A DNA stretch of 64,000 nt from Sporomusa silvacetica DSM 10669 (GCF_002257705.1 NZ_LSLK01000117.1:1-64000); one strand, 5' to 3'. Counted from the first letter of the stretch, positions 7,926 to 16,790 are shown. Numbers and translations are program-made. Notes: generated from the sequence alone by a model not told the origin.

Positions 7926-8516
7926 ATGTCGAGTACAAAAGGGGGATATATTACGGCACCTGATCAAGTTATTGAATTACTTAAACAAATGAAAGTAAAT
8001 ATAACTAGGCGTACTTTACTTAGATATGAAAAGGGTAAGTTAATTCCGGAGCCCTTAAGGGGAGGTTTAGGGCAAGGAAGAGGTCGAGTTACAAATTACC
8101 CTAATGAAACTGCTGAGGAGGCATATGCAGCCTACATGCTTATGCATGGTGAGCCTAGCTATAAACCGGAAACTGTGATGCGAATTAGGGAATGTGCTAG
8201 GAATGTGATCGATGGGACAATAGAAGTAGATGACTGTGATCCATCATGCATTTATTGGATTACATTCACAATATTGTTTAAGGAAAAGATTGATCCCAGT
8301 GGCTCGTATTGGATAAGTTGTGAATATACCGATAAAATGTTTGGCGAAAATTTTAAAGAAGAGGCTCCAAGAATACCTCCCAATGTTAACATTAACTTTG
8401 AATCAACTGTTACGGTTATATATTATGCAATGCAAGGTATTGTTGTTAAACAATGGAATCCCGATAAAAAATATTGGAAAGTAATAATCATTGATCATTT
8501 TAAAAATACCGATTAG
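7926..8516 (+). CDS. MerR-like helix-turn-helix protein of the element
   Basis: 196 residues. The first 75 resemble a MerR-type winged helix (ITRRTLLRYEKGKLIPEPLRGG..GRVTNYPNETAEE), with an unrecognised C-terminal part rich in aromatic residues. Such proteins often open integrative elements and may control excision or replication. The ATG lies inside a 25-base sequence that is repeated at 8540-8564. Its stop codon sits in the loop of its own terminator. Confidence 0.65.
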   Translation: MSSTKGGYITAPDQVIELLKQMKVNITRRTLLRYEKGKLIPEPLRGGLGQGRGRVTNYPNETAEEAYAAYMLMHGEPSYKPETVMRIRECARNVIDGTIEVDDCDPSCIYWITFTILFKEKIDPSGSYWISCEYTDKMFGENFKEEAPRIPPNVNINFESTVTVIYYAMQGIVVKQWNPDKKYWKVIIIDHFKNTD

Positions 8517-8527
8517 TCGGTATTTTT
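8502..8527 (+). terminator. Terminator overlapping the end of the HTH gene
   Basis: AAAAATACCGA and TCGGTATTTTT form a perfect 11-bp stem; the loop TTAG contains the stop codon of the preceding gene. Confidence 0.85.
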
Positions 8528-8539
8528 AAGGGGGATAAA

Positions 8540-8564
8540 TCGAAGTGACATGTCTAGTACAAAG
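8540..8564 (+). repeat. Second copy of a gene-start sequence
   Basis: This copies 7916-7940, the ribosome site, ATG and first codons of the upstream HTH gene, with about two differences. Here the ATG at 8550 opens only a 13-codon frame (MSSTK...). It looks like the leftover start of a lost paralogue, or a shared control site containing the palindrome GACATGTC. Confidence 0.6.
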
Positions 8565-8583
8565 CGAGAGAGGAGAATATTTT

Positions 8584-8769
8584 ATGTCTAACACAAAAAA
8601 ACTTTATGATCTACAAGAAATTTTAGATATTATACCTATGAGCAGAGCCGGGCTATACAAGGCCTGTGCGGAAGGAAAAATACCAACAGTTAAGGTGGGT
8701 AGGCGAGTATTTATTCCTTCATGGTATGTAGATAAAATTCTAGAAGAACCACAAGCAAAAGCTAACTAA
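8584..8769 (+). CDS. Excisionase-like HTH protein
   Basis: 61 residues with the excisionase/AlpA-type helix-turn-helix DLQEILDIIPMSRAGLYKAC and the wing GKIPTVKVGRRVFIPSWYVDKIL. It probably bends DNA for excision or activates element genes. I chose ATG 8584 because GAGAGGAGAA precedes it; an earlier ATG at 8545 lacks a site. It sits just before the primase gene. Confidence 0.75.
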   Translation: MSNTKKLYDLQEILDIIPMSRAGLYKACAEGKIPTVKVGRRVFIPSWYVDKILEEPQAKAN

Positions 8770-8799
8770 GATATAAGATGTATTGATTTTGATTTTGGG

Positions 8800-11511
8800 G
8801 TGGGTGAGGAAGTGGCCGAACCGGCAAAACAATTCAGTTTAAATATAACTGCAATTCCAGAAGAGTTACAAGCACTAAAGCAATGGGTAGCCTGGCGAGC
8901 CATATGGAACGAAGAAAGGAAAAAGTGGGACAAGCAGCCGGTAAATCCATATAACGGGAGGCTGGCAGCAACAAATAATCCTGGGAGCTGGGGAAAAATT
9001 CATGCAGCAATCAAACACTATGAAAGAAATGGTTTAGCGGGAATAGGGTTTGTATTTACCAAAGATGATCCATATATAGGTATTGACATTGATAAGTGTG
9101 TGAATGAATCAAGAGAATTATCTTCTGTGGCAAAAGAGATAGTAGATGAAATTCAATCATATACCGAGTATAGCCCTAGCGGGCGGGGTGTTCACATTAT
9201 TGTTAAAGGTACTATGCCAGAGCAAGGAAACCGTAATGACAAGGTTGGTCTTGAGATGTATAGTTTTGGACGCTATTTTACCTTTACAGGTACGCACATT
9301 GAAGGAACGCTGGCAACAGTGGAGGAGCGGTCTGAGGCTATTAAGCGAATTCATACCAAGTACATAGAAAAAGATAATGGTCCTTCAATTAATAGAATGC
9401 CTAGACCAGAAATAACCCTATCAGACCGGGACTTAATAGAAAAGGCTATAAGCGCCAAGGGCGGAGAAAGGTTTTCTCAACTGTGGAAAGGTGATACTTC
9501 AGACTATGGAGGGGATCATTCCCGGGCGGATCAGGCTCTATGTTGTATGCTGGCCTTCTGGACTGGAGGGGATTACGGTCGCATAGATAGCCTATTTAGG
9601 CAATCCGGTTTATATCGAGAGAAATGGGACAAGCGGCATTATGGTAATGGTGATACATACGGCCAAAGAACCATTCAACAGGCTCTATCAAGAACTCGAG
9701 AGTATTATGAGCCTGGCCAGAAAAATGAGCATAGGGCGGCGCAGGTATATCGTGAGGATAGGGCCGGAGTTACGGTTGTAGACGGAGTCTTTAAGCCCGT
9801 CACAGAGCTGGCGCCAGAATTTGAGCCAGAAGCATGGGAAGAACCTATACCGTTCAGTGAGTATGAGCTGCCAGGATTTCCCCTTGAGGTGTTTCCACAG
9901 TGGTTACAAGACCATGTAAGGGCAGTTGCACGCTCTACCCTGTCACCGATTGACCTGGCTGCTAATACTGCATTAGGTGTCATCTCTGTGGCAACAGCAA
10001 GAAAGATTGATATTAGGGTACATGATAGCTGGCGGGAGCCACTAAATATATGGCTTATGCCACTACTTCCACCGTCTGAGATGAAATCTCCGGTAGTAAA
10101 GCAATATGCGAAAGTAGTATATGATTTTGAATCAGAACTTCACGAGAAAATCGGGGCAGAGGTGGAGCAGTCCATTCAGACCTACGATTACATGAAGAAA
10201 AAGCTTGAAGCTATAAAAATGGCAGCGGCCAAAGCTGCAGCAGGAGTGGGGCAAAAAAATCAAAAAACCAAGTCGGAATTAGAGTATAGGCACGAGATTG
10301 AAGAGTTAGCTGAAGATATTCGAACATTCCAAGTAAAAGTTTATCCTAAACTGCTAGTGGGAGATGTTACGGCAGAAAGGTTAGCCGGTATTATAGCCGA
10401 GCAAGGGGAGCGTATAGGAATCCTTTCACCAGAAGGCGGATTGATATTTAAACTCTTCTCCCGGTACAGTAAAAACGGAGACGTCAATCTGGAAGTTTAC
10501 CTGAGTAGCTACACTGGCGAACCCTACACTGTGGATAGGGCCGGGGGGAAATGCCTGAGATTAAGAAGGCCGGCGCTCACAATGTTGGCAGTAGCGCAGC
10601 CGGCAGTATTGCAAGGATTAGCCGGTAAGAAAGAATATGCCGAGTATCGAGGAAAAGGGCTACTAGGGCGCTTTCTCTACAGCATACCTAAACCAGCCGT
10701 AGGAAGCCGAATTTTTTCAGACAGTTTTTATGCTATACCGGAGTCCATACAAAGCGAATATGAGCGAAGAATCAACGCACTGCTTCAAATAGACACAGGG
10801 GGAGTTACAGCGCTCATGCAACTAGAATTAGAGGCACAGCATGAATTCATATCCTTCCGTAAACGGTTAGAGCCTAAGCTGGCTGCTAACGGTGAAATGG
10901 CGGTAGCTCCTGATTGGGGTGGTAAATTACATGGTCAATGCATTCGGTTAGCAGGGATACTTCACATGATCTATCATGCAGGGCAAGGAGACTCTTGGAA
11001 AACTCCAATAACATTACTGACAATGAAAAAGGCTATAAAACTCTGTGAGGATTACTATTTCCACCATGCTTTGGCTGCATTCTCTCTTATGGGTGAATCA
11101 ATAAAGACAAGCCCAGCAAAGATTGTTTTAGAGTACATACTATCTTGCGGTGAATCAACATTTACCCAAAGAGATTTGTACCGTAAATTCCGGGGGCGAG
11201 TCCAAACAGTTAAAGAGATGGAAGAAATACTTGCTGTCTTAGAGGAACGAGAATACATTCATAAGCTCCCAACAAAAAAAGGTACCGGTAGAAAATCAGT
11301 GGTTTATGAAATTACACCTATAAGGACAAAATGGACAATTTGCCAGAATGACGATGAAGCTAGAAACGGCGCTGGTTCTGGGGTTTTGACAAATCAGGAC
11401 AAAATAGAAGTTGATTTTGGACAAAACCAAAGCAGTAGTAATATTGTCAAAATGTCCAAAACGTCCAAAGAAAATGAGCATGATTTTTCCATTAGGGAGG
11501 GGGAGATTTAG
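8800..11511 (+). CDS. Primase/DUF3987 replication protein
   Basis: 903 residues, typical of satellite and phage primase-helicase fusions. Residues about 20-200 look like an archaeo-eukaryotic primase fold: GIDIDKC (94-100) gives the paired acidic residues and SPSGRGVHI (125-133) the SG.G.H motif. Residues about 350-760 match the DUF3987 (YfjI-type) ATPase, in which the P-loop is degenerate (PPSEMKSPVV). The C-terminus is a winged-helix-like tail (TFTQRDLYRKFRG). The protein probably starts replication of the excised element. The start is uncertain: GTG 8800 has no clear ribosome site. The last 60 codons contain repeats of GGACAAAATGGAC type also found upstream of the integrase gene. Confidence 0.8.
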   Translation: MGEEVAEPAKQFSLNITAIPEELQALKQWVAWRAIWNEERKKWDKQPVNPYNGRLAATNNPGSWGKIHAAIKHYERNGLAGIGFVFTKDDPYIGIDIDKCVNESRELSSVAKEIVDEIQSYTEYSPSGRGVHIIVKGTMPEQGNRNDKVGLEMYSFGRYFTFTGTHIEGTLATVEERSEAIKRIHTKYIEKDNGPSINRMPRPEITLSDRDLIEKAISAKGGERFSQLWKGDTSDYGGDHSRADQALCCMLAFWTGGDYGRIDSLFRQSGLYREKWDKRHYGNGDTYGQRTIQQALSRTREYYEPGQKNEHRAAQVYREDRAGVTVVDGVFKPVTELAPEFEPEAWEEPIPFSEYELPGFPLEVFPQWLQDHVRAVARSTLSPIDLAANTALGVISVATARKIDIRVHDSWREPLNIWLMPLLPPSEMKSPVVKQYAKVVYDFESELHEKIGAEVEQSIQTYDYMKKKLEAIKMAAAKAAAGVGQKNQKTKSELEYRHEIEELAEDIRTFQVKVYPKLLVGDVTAERLAGIIAEQGERIGILSPEGGLIFKLFSRYSKNGDVNLEVYLSSYTGEPYTVDRAGGKCLRLRRPALTMLAVAQPAVLQGLAGKKEYAEYRGKGLLGRFLYSIPKPAVGSRIFSDSFYAIPESIQSEYERRINALLQIDTGGVTALMQLELEAQHEFISFRKRLEPKLAANGEMAVAPDWGGKLHGQCIRLAGILHMIYHAGQGDSWKTPITLLTMKKAIKLCEDYYFHHALAAFSLMGESIKTSPAKIVLEYILSCGESTFTQRDLYRKFRGRVQTVKEMEEILAVLEEREYIHKLPTKKGTGRKSVVYEITPIRTKWTICQNDDEARNGAGSGVLTNQDKIEVDFGQNQSSSNIVKMSKTSKENEHDFSIREGEI

Positions 11512-11994
11512 TTGGAAGCTGTTAAGCAATTACAGGAAATGGGTTATTTCTTTACCGTGCAAGATGATAGGTTAAAATACTTTTTTGCCGGACCTGGTGA
11601 GCCGGATTCTAACAAAGCAACCAAACTCTTTGCGCTAATAAAAACAAACAAAGAAGAAGCAATCAACTATCTCGCAGCGATACCTCCGCCTAAACAACCG
11701 GGGCCGAATCTTGATACTTCCGAAGTTATTAATCAAATTTATCTAGGAACATTTACCGGAAGTGCTCTCATTCCCGTTCTGTCGGAATACCAAGATATAT
11801 TCGGGTATTGCGTGTGGATATGCGCTAATGATCAGGCTGCAGATAGGAAGAGGGCAGATGCAACAATAAGTGATTTAGTTTTTACGGTACAGGAATTTAA
11901 GGAAATAGTTGAAACTGCCATGAGTGGCCACGACAAATTAAAAGCACTAATGGAAGTTAAGAGAATATTTAAAGGCTTGGTTATGGCTGGTTAA
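11512..11994 (+). CDS. Hypothetical element protein with TubC-like N-terminus
   Basis: 160 residues. TTG 11512 follows the primase stop directly, with GGAGGGGGAG at good distance, so the two are translationally coupled. The first 55 residues (DDRLKYFFAGPGEP..KATKLFALIKTNKEEAINYL) look like the small TubC-type helical docking fold often found after such primases. The rest is unrecognised. Confidence 0.6.
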   Translation: MEAVKQLQEMGYFFTVQDDRLKYFFAGPGEPDSNKATKLFALIKTNKEEAINYLAAIPPPKQPGPNLDTSEVINQIYLGTFTGSALIPVLSEYQDIFGYCVWICANDQAADRKRADATISDLVFTVQEFKEIVETAMSGHDKLKALMEVKRIFKGLVMAG

Positions 11995-12040
11995 AGATAA
12001 ATCATTGCTCAATGTGGATAAAAAAAGGGAGGAATTTACA

Positions 12041-12775
12041 ATGAAAAGCAAATATTATACCGAAAAACAGACGATTCTAAATGATCGTATGTTAAGTGAT
12101 GAGGGGAAGCAACTTAAAATTCAAGAATTGCAAAATCAATATCGGGATGATCTCGCAAGTGAGAAAGATATAAATAATATACATTTAAGTGGCGTTCGTA
12201 GCCAAATTAATGAGATTAAGAAAACCAAATATAAGCGCCCATTGCCGACAAGTAATATTCCGAATAAGGAATATTTGGCAAACGCGGATCTTTCCATAGC
12301 AACTCTGTTGGCACAGTCGGTGGCGCTTATGGCTGAACAAAGGGCAGAATCTAAGCTATTGGCTAAGCTTGCAATGGCAGAGAATGCGGAGACTTATTTG
12401 GCGGTTGTTGATGATGCAATCTACGAGAATCCGTCAGCAGTTGTAAGCGCGTTTTCGGAAGTAAAGAAAGGGCTGGAAGGCTTTAATGTTAATGGGGTGA
12501 AAACCCGGATTACTGAGCTTTATAGTAAGGCGATAGATGCTGAAATGGAACCAAAAGAGCGCAAATGGAATGAGGCCAATTCTTTAAAGCTTAAAGAGCT
12601 TCAAAAACGAGAAACGGAGTTATTTATGGAATCAATCACTATTAACCGCGATCTTGAGGATGTAATTAATGACGGGAAAATAACCAAAGGTGAGAATTAT
12701 TATTTTGGTGGTGGCCAGGAAAAGGAAAATAGTCAAGATCCATATTTTAAAAACCCGGTTCAGAAAGTTGAGTAA
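12041..12775 (+). CDS. Hypothetical coiled-coil element protein
   Basis: 244 residues starting at ATG 12041 after AGGGAGGAAT; an earlier in-frame start has no site. The sequence is highly charged and helical (Glu, Lys and Gln rich, about 1-80 and 165-220), with no membrane segment, ending in a disordered tail. I recognise no family. Repeat blocks lie directly downstream. Confidence 0.6.
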   Translation: MKSKYYTEKQTILNDRMLSDEGKQLKIQELQNQYRDDLASEKDINNIHLSGVRSQINEIKKTKYKRPLPTSNIPNKEYLANADLSIATLLAQSVALMAEQRAESKLLAKLAMAENAETYLAVVDDAIYENPSAVVSAFSEVKKGLEGFNVNGVKTRITELYSKAIDAEMEPKERKWNEANSLKLKELQKRETELFMESITINRDLEDVINDGKITKGENYYFGGGQEKENSQDPYFKNPVQKVE

Positions 12776-12792
12776 TTTTCCAATGGCTAATT

Positions 12793-13087
12793 GGTAACGT
12801 TACTATTCAATGGTAACGCTCGTTTTTTCGGTAACGTTTATTGGTAACGCTGCAGGTTAATTTGGTAATGTTATTGGTAACGCCAAGAGTAACAACGGGA
12901 TTGTTGTACTGCATTAATTTGGAGTACTACAGTTTTGGAGTACAACAAATACGGAGTACTCCGAAAAAATACGGAGTACTATAGGGGAGCGCTCCAGTAA
13001 AAACGCTCCATTTCAAAGGGGAGCGTTCCATATAATATAGGAGCGTTCCCGTAATAAATAAAGGAGCGCTGCGGGAATATAGGAGCG
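12793..13087 (+). repeat. Three blocks of palindromic short-word repeats
   Basis: Block 1 (12793-12882): GGTAACG at 12793, 12812, 12830, 12843 and 12876 plus GGTAATG at 12864. Block 2 (12921-12980): GGAGTAC at 12921, 12937, 12953 and 12973, the third being a full GGAGTACTCC palindrome. Block 3 (12986-13087): GGAGCG at 12986, 13020, 13040, 13063 and 13082, plus an inverted CGCTCC half at 13004. Spacing is mostly 12-23 bases. Each word is half of a palindrome (GTAACGTTAC, GGAGTACTCC, GGAGCGCTCC). The layout resembles iterons of a replication origin or clustered operators. Confidence 0.7.
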
Positions 13088-13268
13088 GCCAGGCTGCAGA
13101 TACTAACGGGGTTTTTAGGTGAATGTGTAAAAAGCGATGCATTTAATTGTGTTAGCGAATTTCAGAAACCGACACAAATAATATGGTATTTTGAGTTAAG
13201 AAAAGTTAAGGTTTTTTGAAGCTAAAAAGGCAGTTGCAGTAGGTCCGGTGGTGACTTCGGCTTGCGCC

Positions 13269-13338
13269 ATGTGCACATAAAAAAAGTGCATATTAATTTA
13301 AAGTGTGCAAAAAAGATGTGCAGATAAATCATGTGCAC
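13269..13338 (+). repeat. Fourth short-word repeat block (GTGCA)
   Basis: GTGCA occurs at about 13271, 13286, 13305, 13318 and 13333, at 13-19-base spacing. Several copies extend to the palindrome TGTGCACA. It continues the pattern of the three blocks upstream and ends 105 bases before the next gene. Confidence 0.6.
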
Positions 13339-13444
13339 TACAGCTGAAAACAGGGCATTAACGCGAACTTTAAGCCTGGGCAAGGGGACAAGCCTCATAA
13401 ATAAAATAAAAGCCCGCAATGGGCTTAAAATGGGAGAGATAATA

Positions 13445-13630
13445 ATGAAAAATGTAAAAATGGAAGTAACCGGCGATATTCTCACGATCACAGTTGACCT
13501 GTCCAAACGGTATGGCAAGAGCAGCAGCGGCAAGAATGTGATAGTGGCCAGCAGCGAGGGTAATCAGTCGGTACCCGAGACGGATTATAAGATTGGCCTG
13601 AACATCTACACTAAGGCAGAACAGGAGTAA
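13445..13630 (+). CDS. Small phage-type hypothetical protein
   Basis: 61 residues, starting at ATG 13445 after TGGGAGAGA. It begins with a beta-strand-like segment (VKMEVTGDILTITVDLSKRYG), followed by a Ser/Gly/Lys linker and a short tail. Small proteins of this pattern are common in Firmicutes prophages, but no function is assigned. It is followed closely by a terminase-like gene. Confidence 0.6.
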   Translation: MKNVKMEVTGDILTITVDLSKRYGKSSSGKNVIVASSEGNQSVPETDYKIGLNIYTKAEQE

Positions 13631-13636
13631 GCGGCC

Positions 13637-13831
13637 ATGGCAGAACAAAAGCGAAAACGCGGCGCACAGCCTGGGAATAAGAATGCGGTCGGTCATGGAG
13701 CGCCAAAAGGCAATAAGAATAGCGTTGGCAATCGCGGCGGTCGGGGCGGGCCGGTGGGGAATAAGTATGCCGCTGGGCGCAGGAAGCTGAAGATTGGTGA
13801 TCAAGTGGAAGCTGAGTTTGGGGCGGGGTAA
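13637..13831 (+). CDS. Basic Gly/Asn/Lys-rich protein, terminase small subunit-like
   Basis: 64 residues containing repeated GNKNA-type units (RGAQPGNKNAVGHGAPKGNK), a pattern typical of the N-terminal arm of phage terminase small subunits. The HTH and oligomerisation domains of a full subunit are missing, so it is a fragment or a stand-alone nucleic-acid-binding peptide. It has its own start with a CAGGAG site and is 6 bases from the preceding gene. Confidence 0.6.
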   Translation: MAEQKRKRGAQPGNKNAVGHGAPKGNKNSVGNRGGRGGPVGNKYAAGRRKLKIGDQVEAEFGAG

Positions 13832-13864
13832 GTAGTCTCGCCCTAGCCTCAACCTAGGCAAAAA

Positions 13865-13888
13865 ATAACCGGCTAGGGCCGGTTATTA
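13865..13888 (+). terminator. Hairpin between convergent genes
   Basis: AATAACCGGC and GCCGGTTATT form a perfect 10-bp stem with a 4-base loop; it ends the rightward genes and faces a leftward cluster. Confidence 0.7.
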
Positions 13889-14020
13889 CTTTACTGCTTT
13901 CAGTTTGTCTACTTCAACCTTTTGATTTACAGTCGGCCAAGACATTCAGGCCATGACGATGCTGTGAGTTCTAGGCAAGGTAAGCAAGAAATGTTGAATT
14001 AACTAGAGGTATTAAGGTAG

Positions 14021-14422
14021 TTATTTGAGAAATTCTATTTGTGACTTAATTATTTCAGCGAGAACTTTTGCTGAAATATCTTTCATTTGCTCCCATCCCC
14101 ACTCTGTGGCTTTAGAAGTAATTGCTTGTATTTTTTCTATTTTACTCATTTCTGGTCTTACCTTAAGTATATTTTCTACATACTTTATTCCTGAGGGGGC
14201 CATTTGAGCGTTACCAACATACACATCAGCTGGAATTCCGTTTGCACCGCCGGCTAAAAACTTTAATCCATTAACCATAAGCTCATTGTCTAGCTTTTTT
14301 AAAGCAACTTTAAATACAGAATGATCCAACCCAAGATTAGTAGCTTTTATCTGCGTCATATCTGGAATATCTTTTTGATACTCCAGGTAAATTGCTACAA
14401 GTATTTGGTCTTTTGCTGTCAT
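14021..14422 (-). CDS. YjcQ-like winged-helix protein
   Basis: 133 residues. The first 65 form a winged-helix pattern (MTAKDQILVAIYLEYQKDIPDMTQIKATNLGLDHSVFKVALKK shortened here to its ends), then VYVGNAQMAPSGIKYVENI matches the YjcQ family found in prophages. The C-terminal 40 residues are helical. Its role is unknown, presumably DNA binding. Last gene of a leftward cluster inside the element; a ribosome site (GGGAGGT) precedes the ATG. Confidence 0.6.
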   Translation of the reverse strand: MTAKDQILVAIYLEYQKDIPDMTQIKATNLGLDHSVFKVALKKLDNELMVNGLKFLAGGANGIPADVYVGNAQMAPSGIKYVENILKVRPEMSKIEKIQAITSKATEWGWEQMKDISAKVLAEIIKSQIEFLK

Positions 14423-14567
14423 ACTAAAACCTCCCTATTTCTAGGTAATGTAACATTTCTAGATTTTCGACAAGTTGTAAATTTTTCCTCTTCGCAAATT
14501 TCGACACTTTCCGCTAGTGTCAAAAAGAAAAGGCCCGGCGGCTGGCCGGAGCTTTATCAACTAGTTA

Positions 14568-15401
14568 TTATTTTGATTTTAATATACTGTTAAGTTTCTG
14601 TATTTCTTTTGCTGTTTCCTCTGATTTTCTTTTGTATTCTTCTTTGGCAAGAACATCATCAAGTATTAACTCAATAGCGGACCTTACTACGGGAAAGTAG
14701 GTAATACATTCATTTTCAGAAAGCTCATGAATTCCTTTACTTAAAATAGAGTATGCTGCAGCATTATCTATTAAAAATTGAGGGAGAAAATTTTTAAGAC
14801 ACAATATTTTGTCATGCACCTTTTTTCCACTGTAGCTGGTCTCATCCCAGTTAGAAGAAGATTTTGCTTCTAAATGAGCTTGCTCCAGAATGTGTTCGAA
14901 TATTCTACGCAAGTAAACAAAAGCTCCTATTCCGATATCGGAGCTGGCGAGGCCAATTGCCCGATTAAATTCTTTGTATTTATCATCGCCTAATATTCTT
15001 CTATATTTCTTGAAGTCGTGTTTTGTAAGATCAGTGTAGGAGGGATGCTGTCCTGTCTTGATGATATAATCTGAAGTAATATAAAAGTTAAATGCAGCCG
15101 TATGATTTTGATTTGAAGCACACTTAGCAATTAAATTTATGTATATGTCGTCAAGAATTGAATTAAATTGCTCCAGATTATAATCTGAGTTAACGTAACC
15201 AGCGACTTTAGGTCGAGGAATTCTGACTAGGTAGGGGTCTATTTTAAAAATGCTTTCATCCTCACAAGCAGGACAATAAGTGCGAATTGACCCGCCATTA
15301 AAAAGCATATCAGCAAATTCAATCTTATCAGACGGCTTATTGAATTCAAATCTTTGGTACATACGAGCATTTACACATAGTAATTGTAGATCCAAGTCCA
15401 T
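14568..15401 (-). CDS. Hypothetical protein with HEPN/DUF4145-like C-terminus
   Basis: 277 residues. A single CPAC pair near residue 44 suggests a small metal site. The C-terminal half is helical, with YLRRIFEHILEQ (about 164-175), KVHDKILCLKNFL and a closing GIHELSENECITYFPVVRSAIELILDD, which resembles HEPN/DUF4145-type toxin or defence domains. The exact R-x4-6-H ribonuclease motif is not obvious. It lies in an AT-rich leftward cargo cluster. Function unassigned; a role in phage defence is a guess from context. Confidence 0.55.
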   Translation of the reverse strand: MDLDLQLLCVNARMYQRFEFNKPSDKIEFADMLFNGGSIRTYCPACEDESIFKIDPYLVRIPRPKVAGYVNSDYNLEQFNSILDDIYINLIAKCASNQNHTAAFNFYITSDYIIKTGQHPSYTDLTKHDFKKYRRILGDDKYKEFNRAIGLASSDIGIGAFVYLRRIFEHILEQAHLEAKSSSNWDETSYSGKKVHDKILCLKNFLPQFLIDNAAAYSILSKGIHELSENECITYFPVVRSAIELILDDVLAKEEYKRKSEETAKEIQKLNSILKSK

Positions 15402-15498
15402 TAATTAACACCTCAGTTCAAAATAAGTCTAGAAAAAGAGGAACTTCCTAGTACATTTTGATAAAGCTTTCTTGTAGCCACAGTAGTACAGCACTAGC

Positions 15499-15714
15499 CT
15501 AAACCTTATAATCAACACGATCTCCAACGCCATCCACGATAGAATGTTGTTGCTTATCTGGTTCCGGCTTGGAGCTGTTTTTTGTGGATTTTTTGGCTCT
15601 AAACTGCCTTTTTTGCCTCGGTAGATACTGTGTTTCAAAATCAAAGTAATCAGGCATTGCTTTGCGAACGGGCAGAATTTTTCTTATTGCTTGGATAGGT
15701 TCAACTCGTTCCAC
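15499..15714 (-). CDS. Small basic hypothetical protein
   Basis: 71 residues starting with GTG at 15714 after GGGGTGAT. The N-terminus (ERVEPIQAIRKILPVRK) is followed by a strongly basic and polar tail. Small proteins with a similar start occur widely in Firmicutes. An overlapping frame at 15429-15644 is a shadow. No function can be given. Confidence 0.4.
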   Translation of the reverse strand: MERVEPIQAIRKILPVRKAMPDYFDFETQYLPRQKRQFRAKKSTKNSSKPEPDKQQHSIVDGVGDRVDYKV

Positions 15715-15837
15715 GGTATCACCCCACTTATAGATTTACTTTAAAGAGGCTCCACCGTGACAATGACATTTATAAGTGATCGGGTGGCTAATAAAGTTAC
15801 ATTACCGCGCACTAATAAGCGATAAGAATATCTACTT

Positions 15838-16473
15838 TTACTTTTCTAACAAACTTTTAGCTAATCTTTCTAAATCATCAGCTACCATTCCCATTCCTAT
15901 AGGATTTGTAGGATGCTCATATGTACTAAATTTATGCTCCTTCTTTGTTCCACTTGGTAATCGGGATAAAAGTTCATCTCTAAGTAAGATTGCTTCGACT
16001 TTAAAATGTGTATCGTAATAAGAATTAATTTCTGATGATTTCAATGACAAAGCCATAGTTTCTTCACTCCAAGCTTTCTGTCTATCTTCTTCAGTCATAG
16101 TGTTAGAATATGATCTATTCATCAGAAGTGATGTGCAGTAAGTGTTGCTCTCTTTTAAAAAACTCCTTATTTTTGATACGAGTTCTAATGTCATTTTTTT
16201 TATTTCCATATTGGATAACCGAGAATATGATGTTTCGGTGGAGGGTAAAAGATGTAGACGCTGTCGATAATCATTGAGTTGCTCATCTTTAGCACTCAAT
16301 CTGTCTTTATACCCTTCAATTCGTTCTTTAAGCTGCGCAATAATTGTTTCATATCGAAATTTGGAAAAAAAGTATGCAATCGCGCAGGCTCCTACAAATA
16401 GCAATGCAAATGTAAATGGTGCTTTGATTAATGTATCCCACTCTTTTGCAAGAAAGTTTATAAAATCAGACAA
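15838..16473 (-). CDS. Membrane-anchored coiled-coil protein
   Basis: 211 residues. One membrane segment near the N-terminus (FTFALLFVGACAIAYFF, about 21-37) is followed by a coiled coil (about 45-75, with the repeat LKERIEGYKDRLSAKDEQL) and a cytoplasmic helical domain. Proteins of this layout occur as cargo in mobile elements and are sometimes part of defence pairs. It is upstream of the basic protein and the HEPN-like gene on the same strand. No catalytic motif is visible. Confidence 0.6.
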   Translation of the reverse strand: MSDFINFLAKEWDTLIKAPFTFALLFVGACAIAYFFSKFRYETIIAQLKERIEGYKDRLSAKDEQLNDYRQRLHLLPSTETSYSRLSNMEIKKMTLELVSKIRSFLKESNTYCTSLLMNRSYSNTMTEEDRQKAWSEETMALSLKSSEINSYYDTHFKVEAILLRDELLSRLPSGTKKEHKFSTYEHPTNPIGMGMVADDLERLAKSLLEK

Positions 16474-16535
16474 AGTACCACCTCGTTATAATGAAATTTC
16501 TCAAGATAGAAGGGGAAGAGTTATTTTATGCTTTT

Positions 16536-16741
16536 TCACTCTTTTATTTCAGGCACATACTCCAGCAAATCCCCCGGCTGGCAGTTGAGGGCAGCGCAGA
16601 GCTTGTCAATTACTTCAAGAGAGACATATTCATTTGTATTGAGTTTAGCCATAGTGGCATTTGAAATCTTAGCTGTTTTGATTACGTCCTGTTTTTTTAA
16701 ACCTTTATAAGTAGCTTTTGGAAAGGCTTATAGCTTATCAT
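16536..16741 (-). pseudogene. Frameshifted XRE-family regulator
   Basis: ATG at 16741 (after AGGTGTGAT) begins ISYKPFQKLLIK in one frame, and the homologous protein continues in another frame as GLKKQDVIKTAKISNATMAKL and ends with CAALNCQPGDLLEYVPE at 16536. One base has been lost at about 16700. The C-terminal codons are nearly identical in DNA to those of the intact XRE gene at 17638-17859, so it is a broken paralogue of that repressor. Confidence 0.75.
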
Positions 16742-16790
16742 TACATATCACACCTAAACTTTAATATAGGGCAGAATGGCAGGCCAGGAA

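Noticed and set aside
12927..13142. Minus-strand 71-codon frame across the repeat blocks
   Set aside because: It has no ribosome site, resembles no protein and simply follows the repeat structure.
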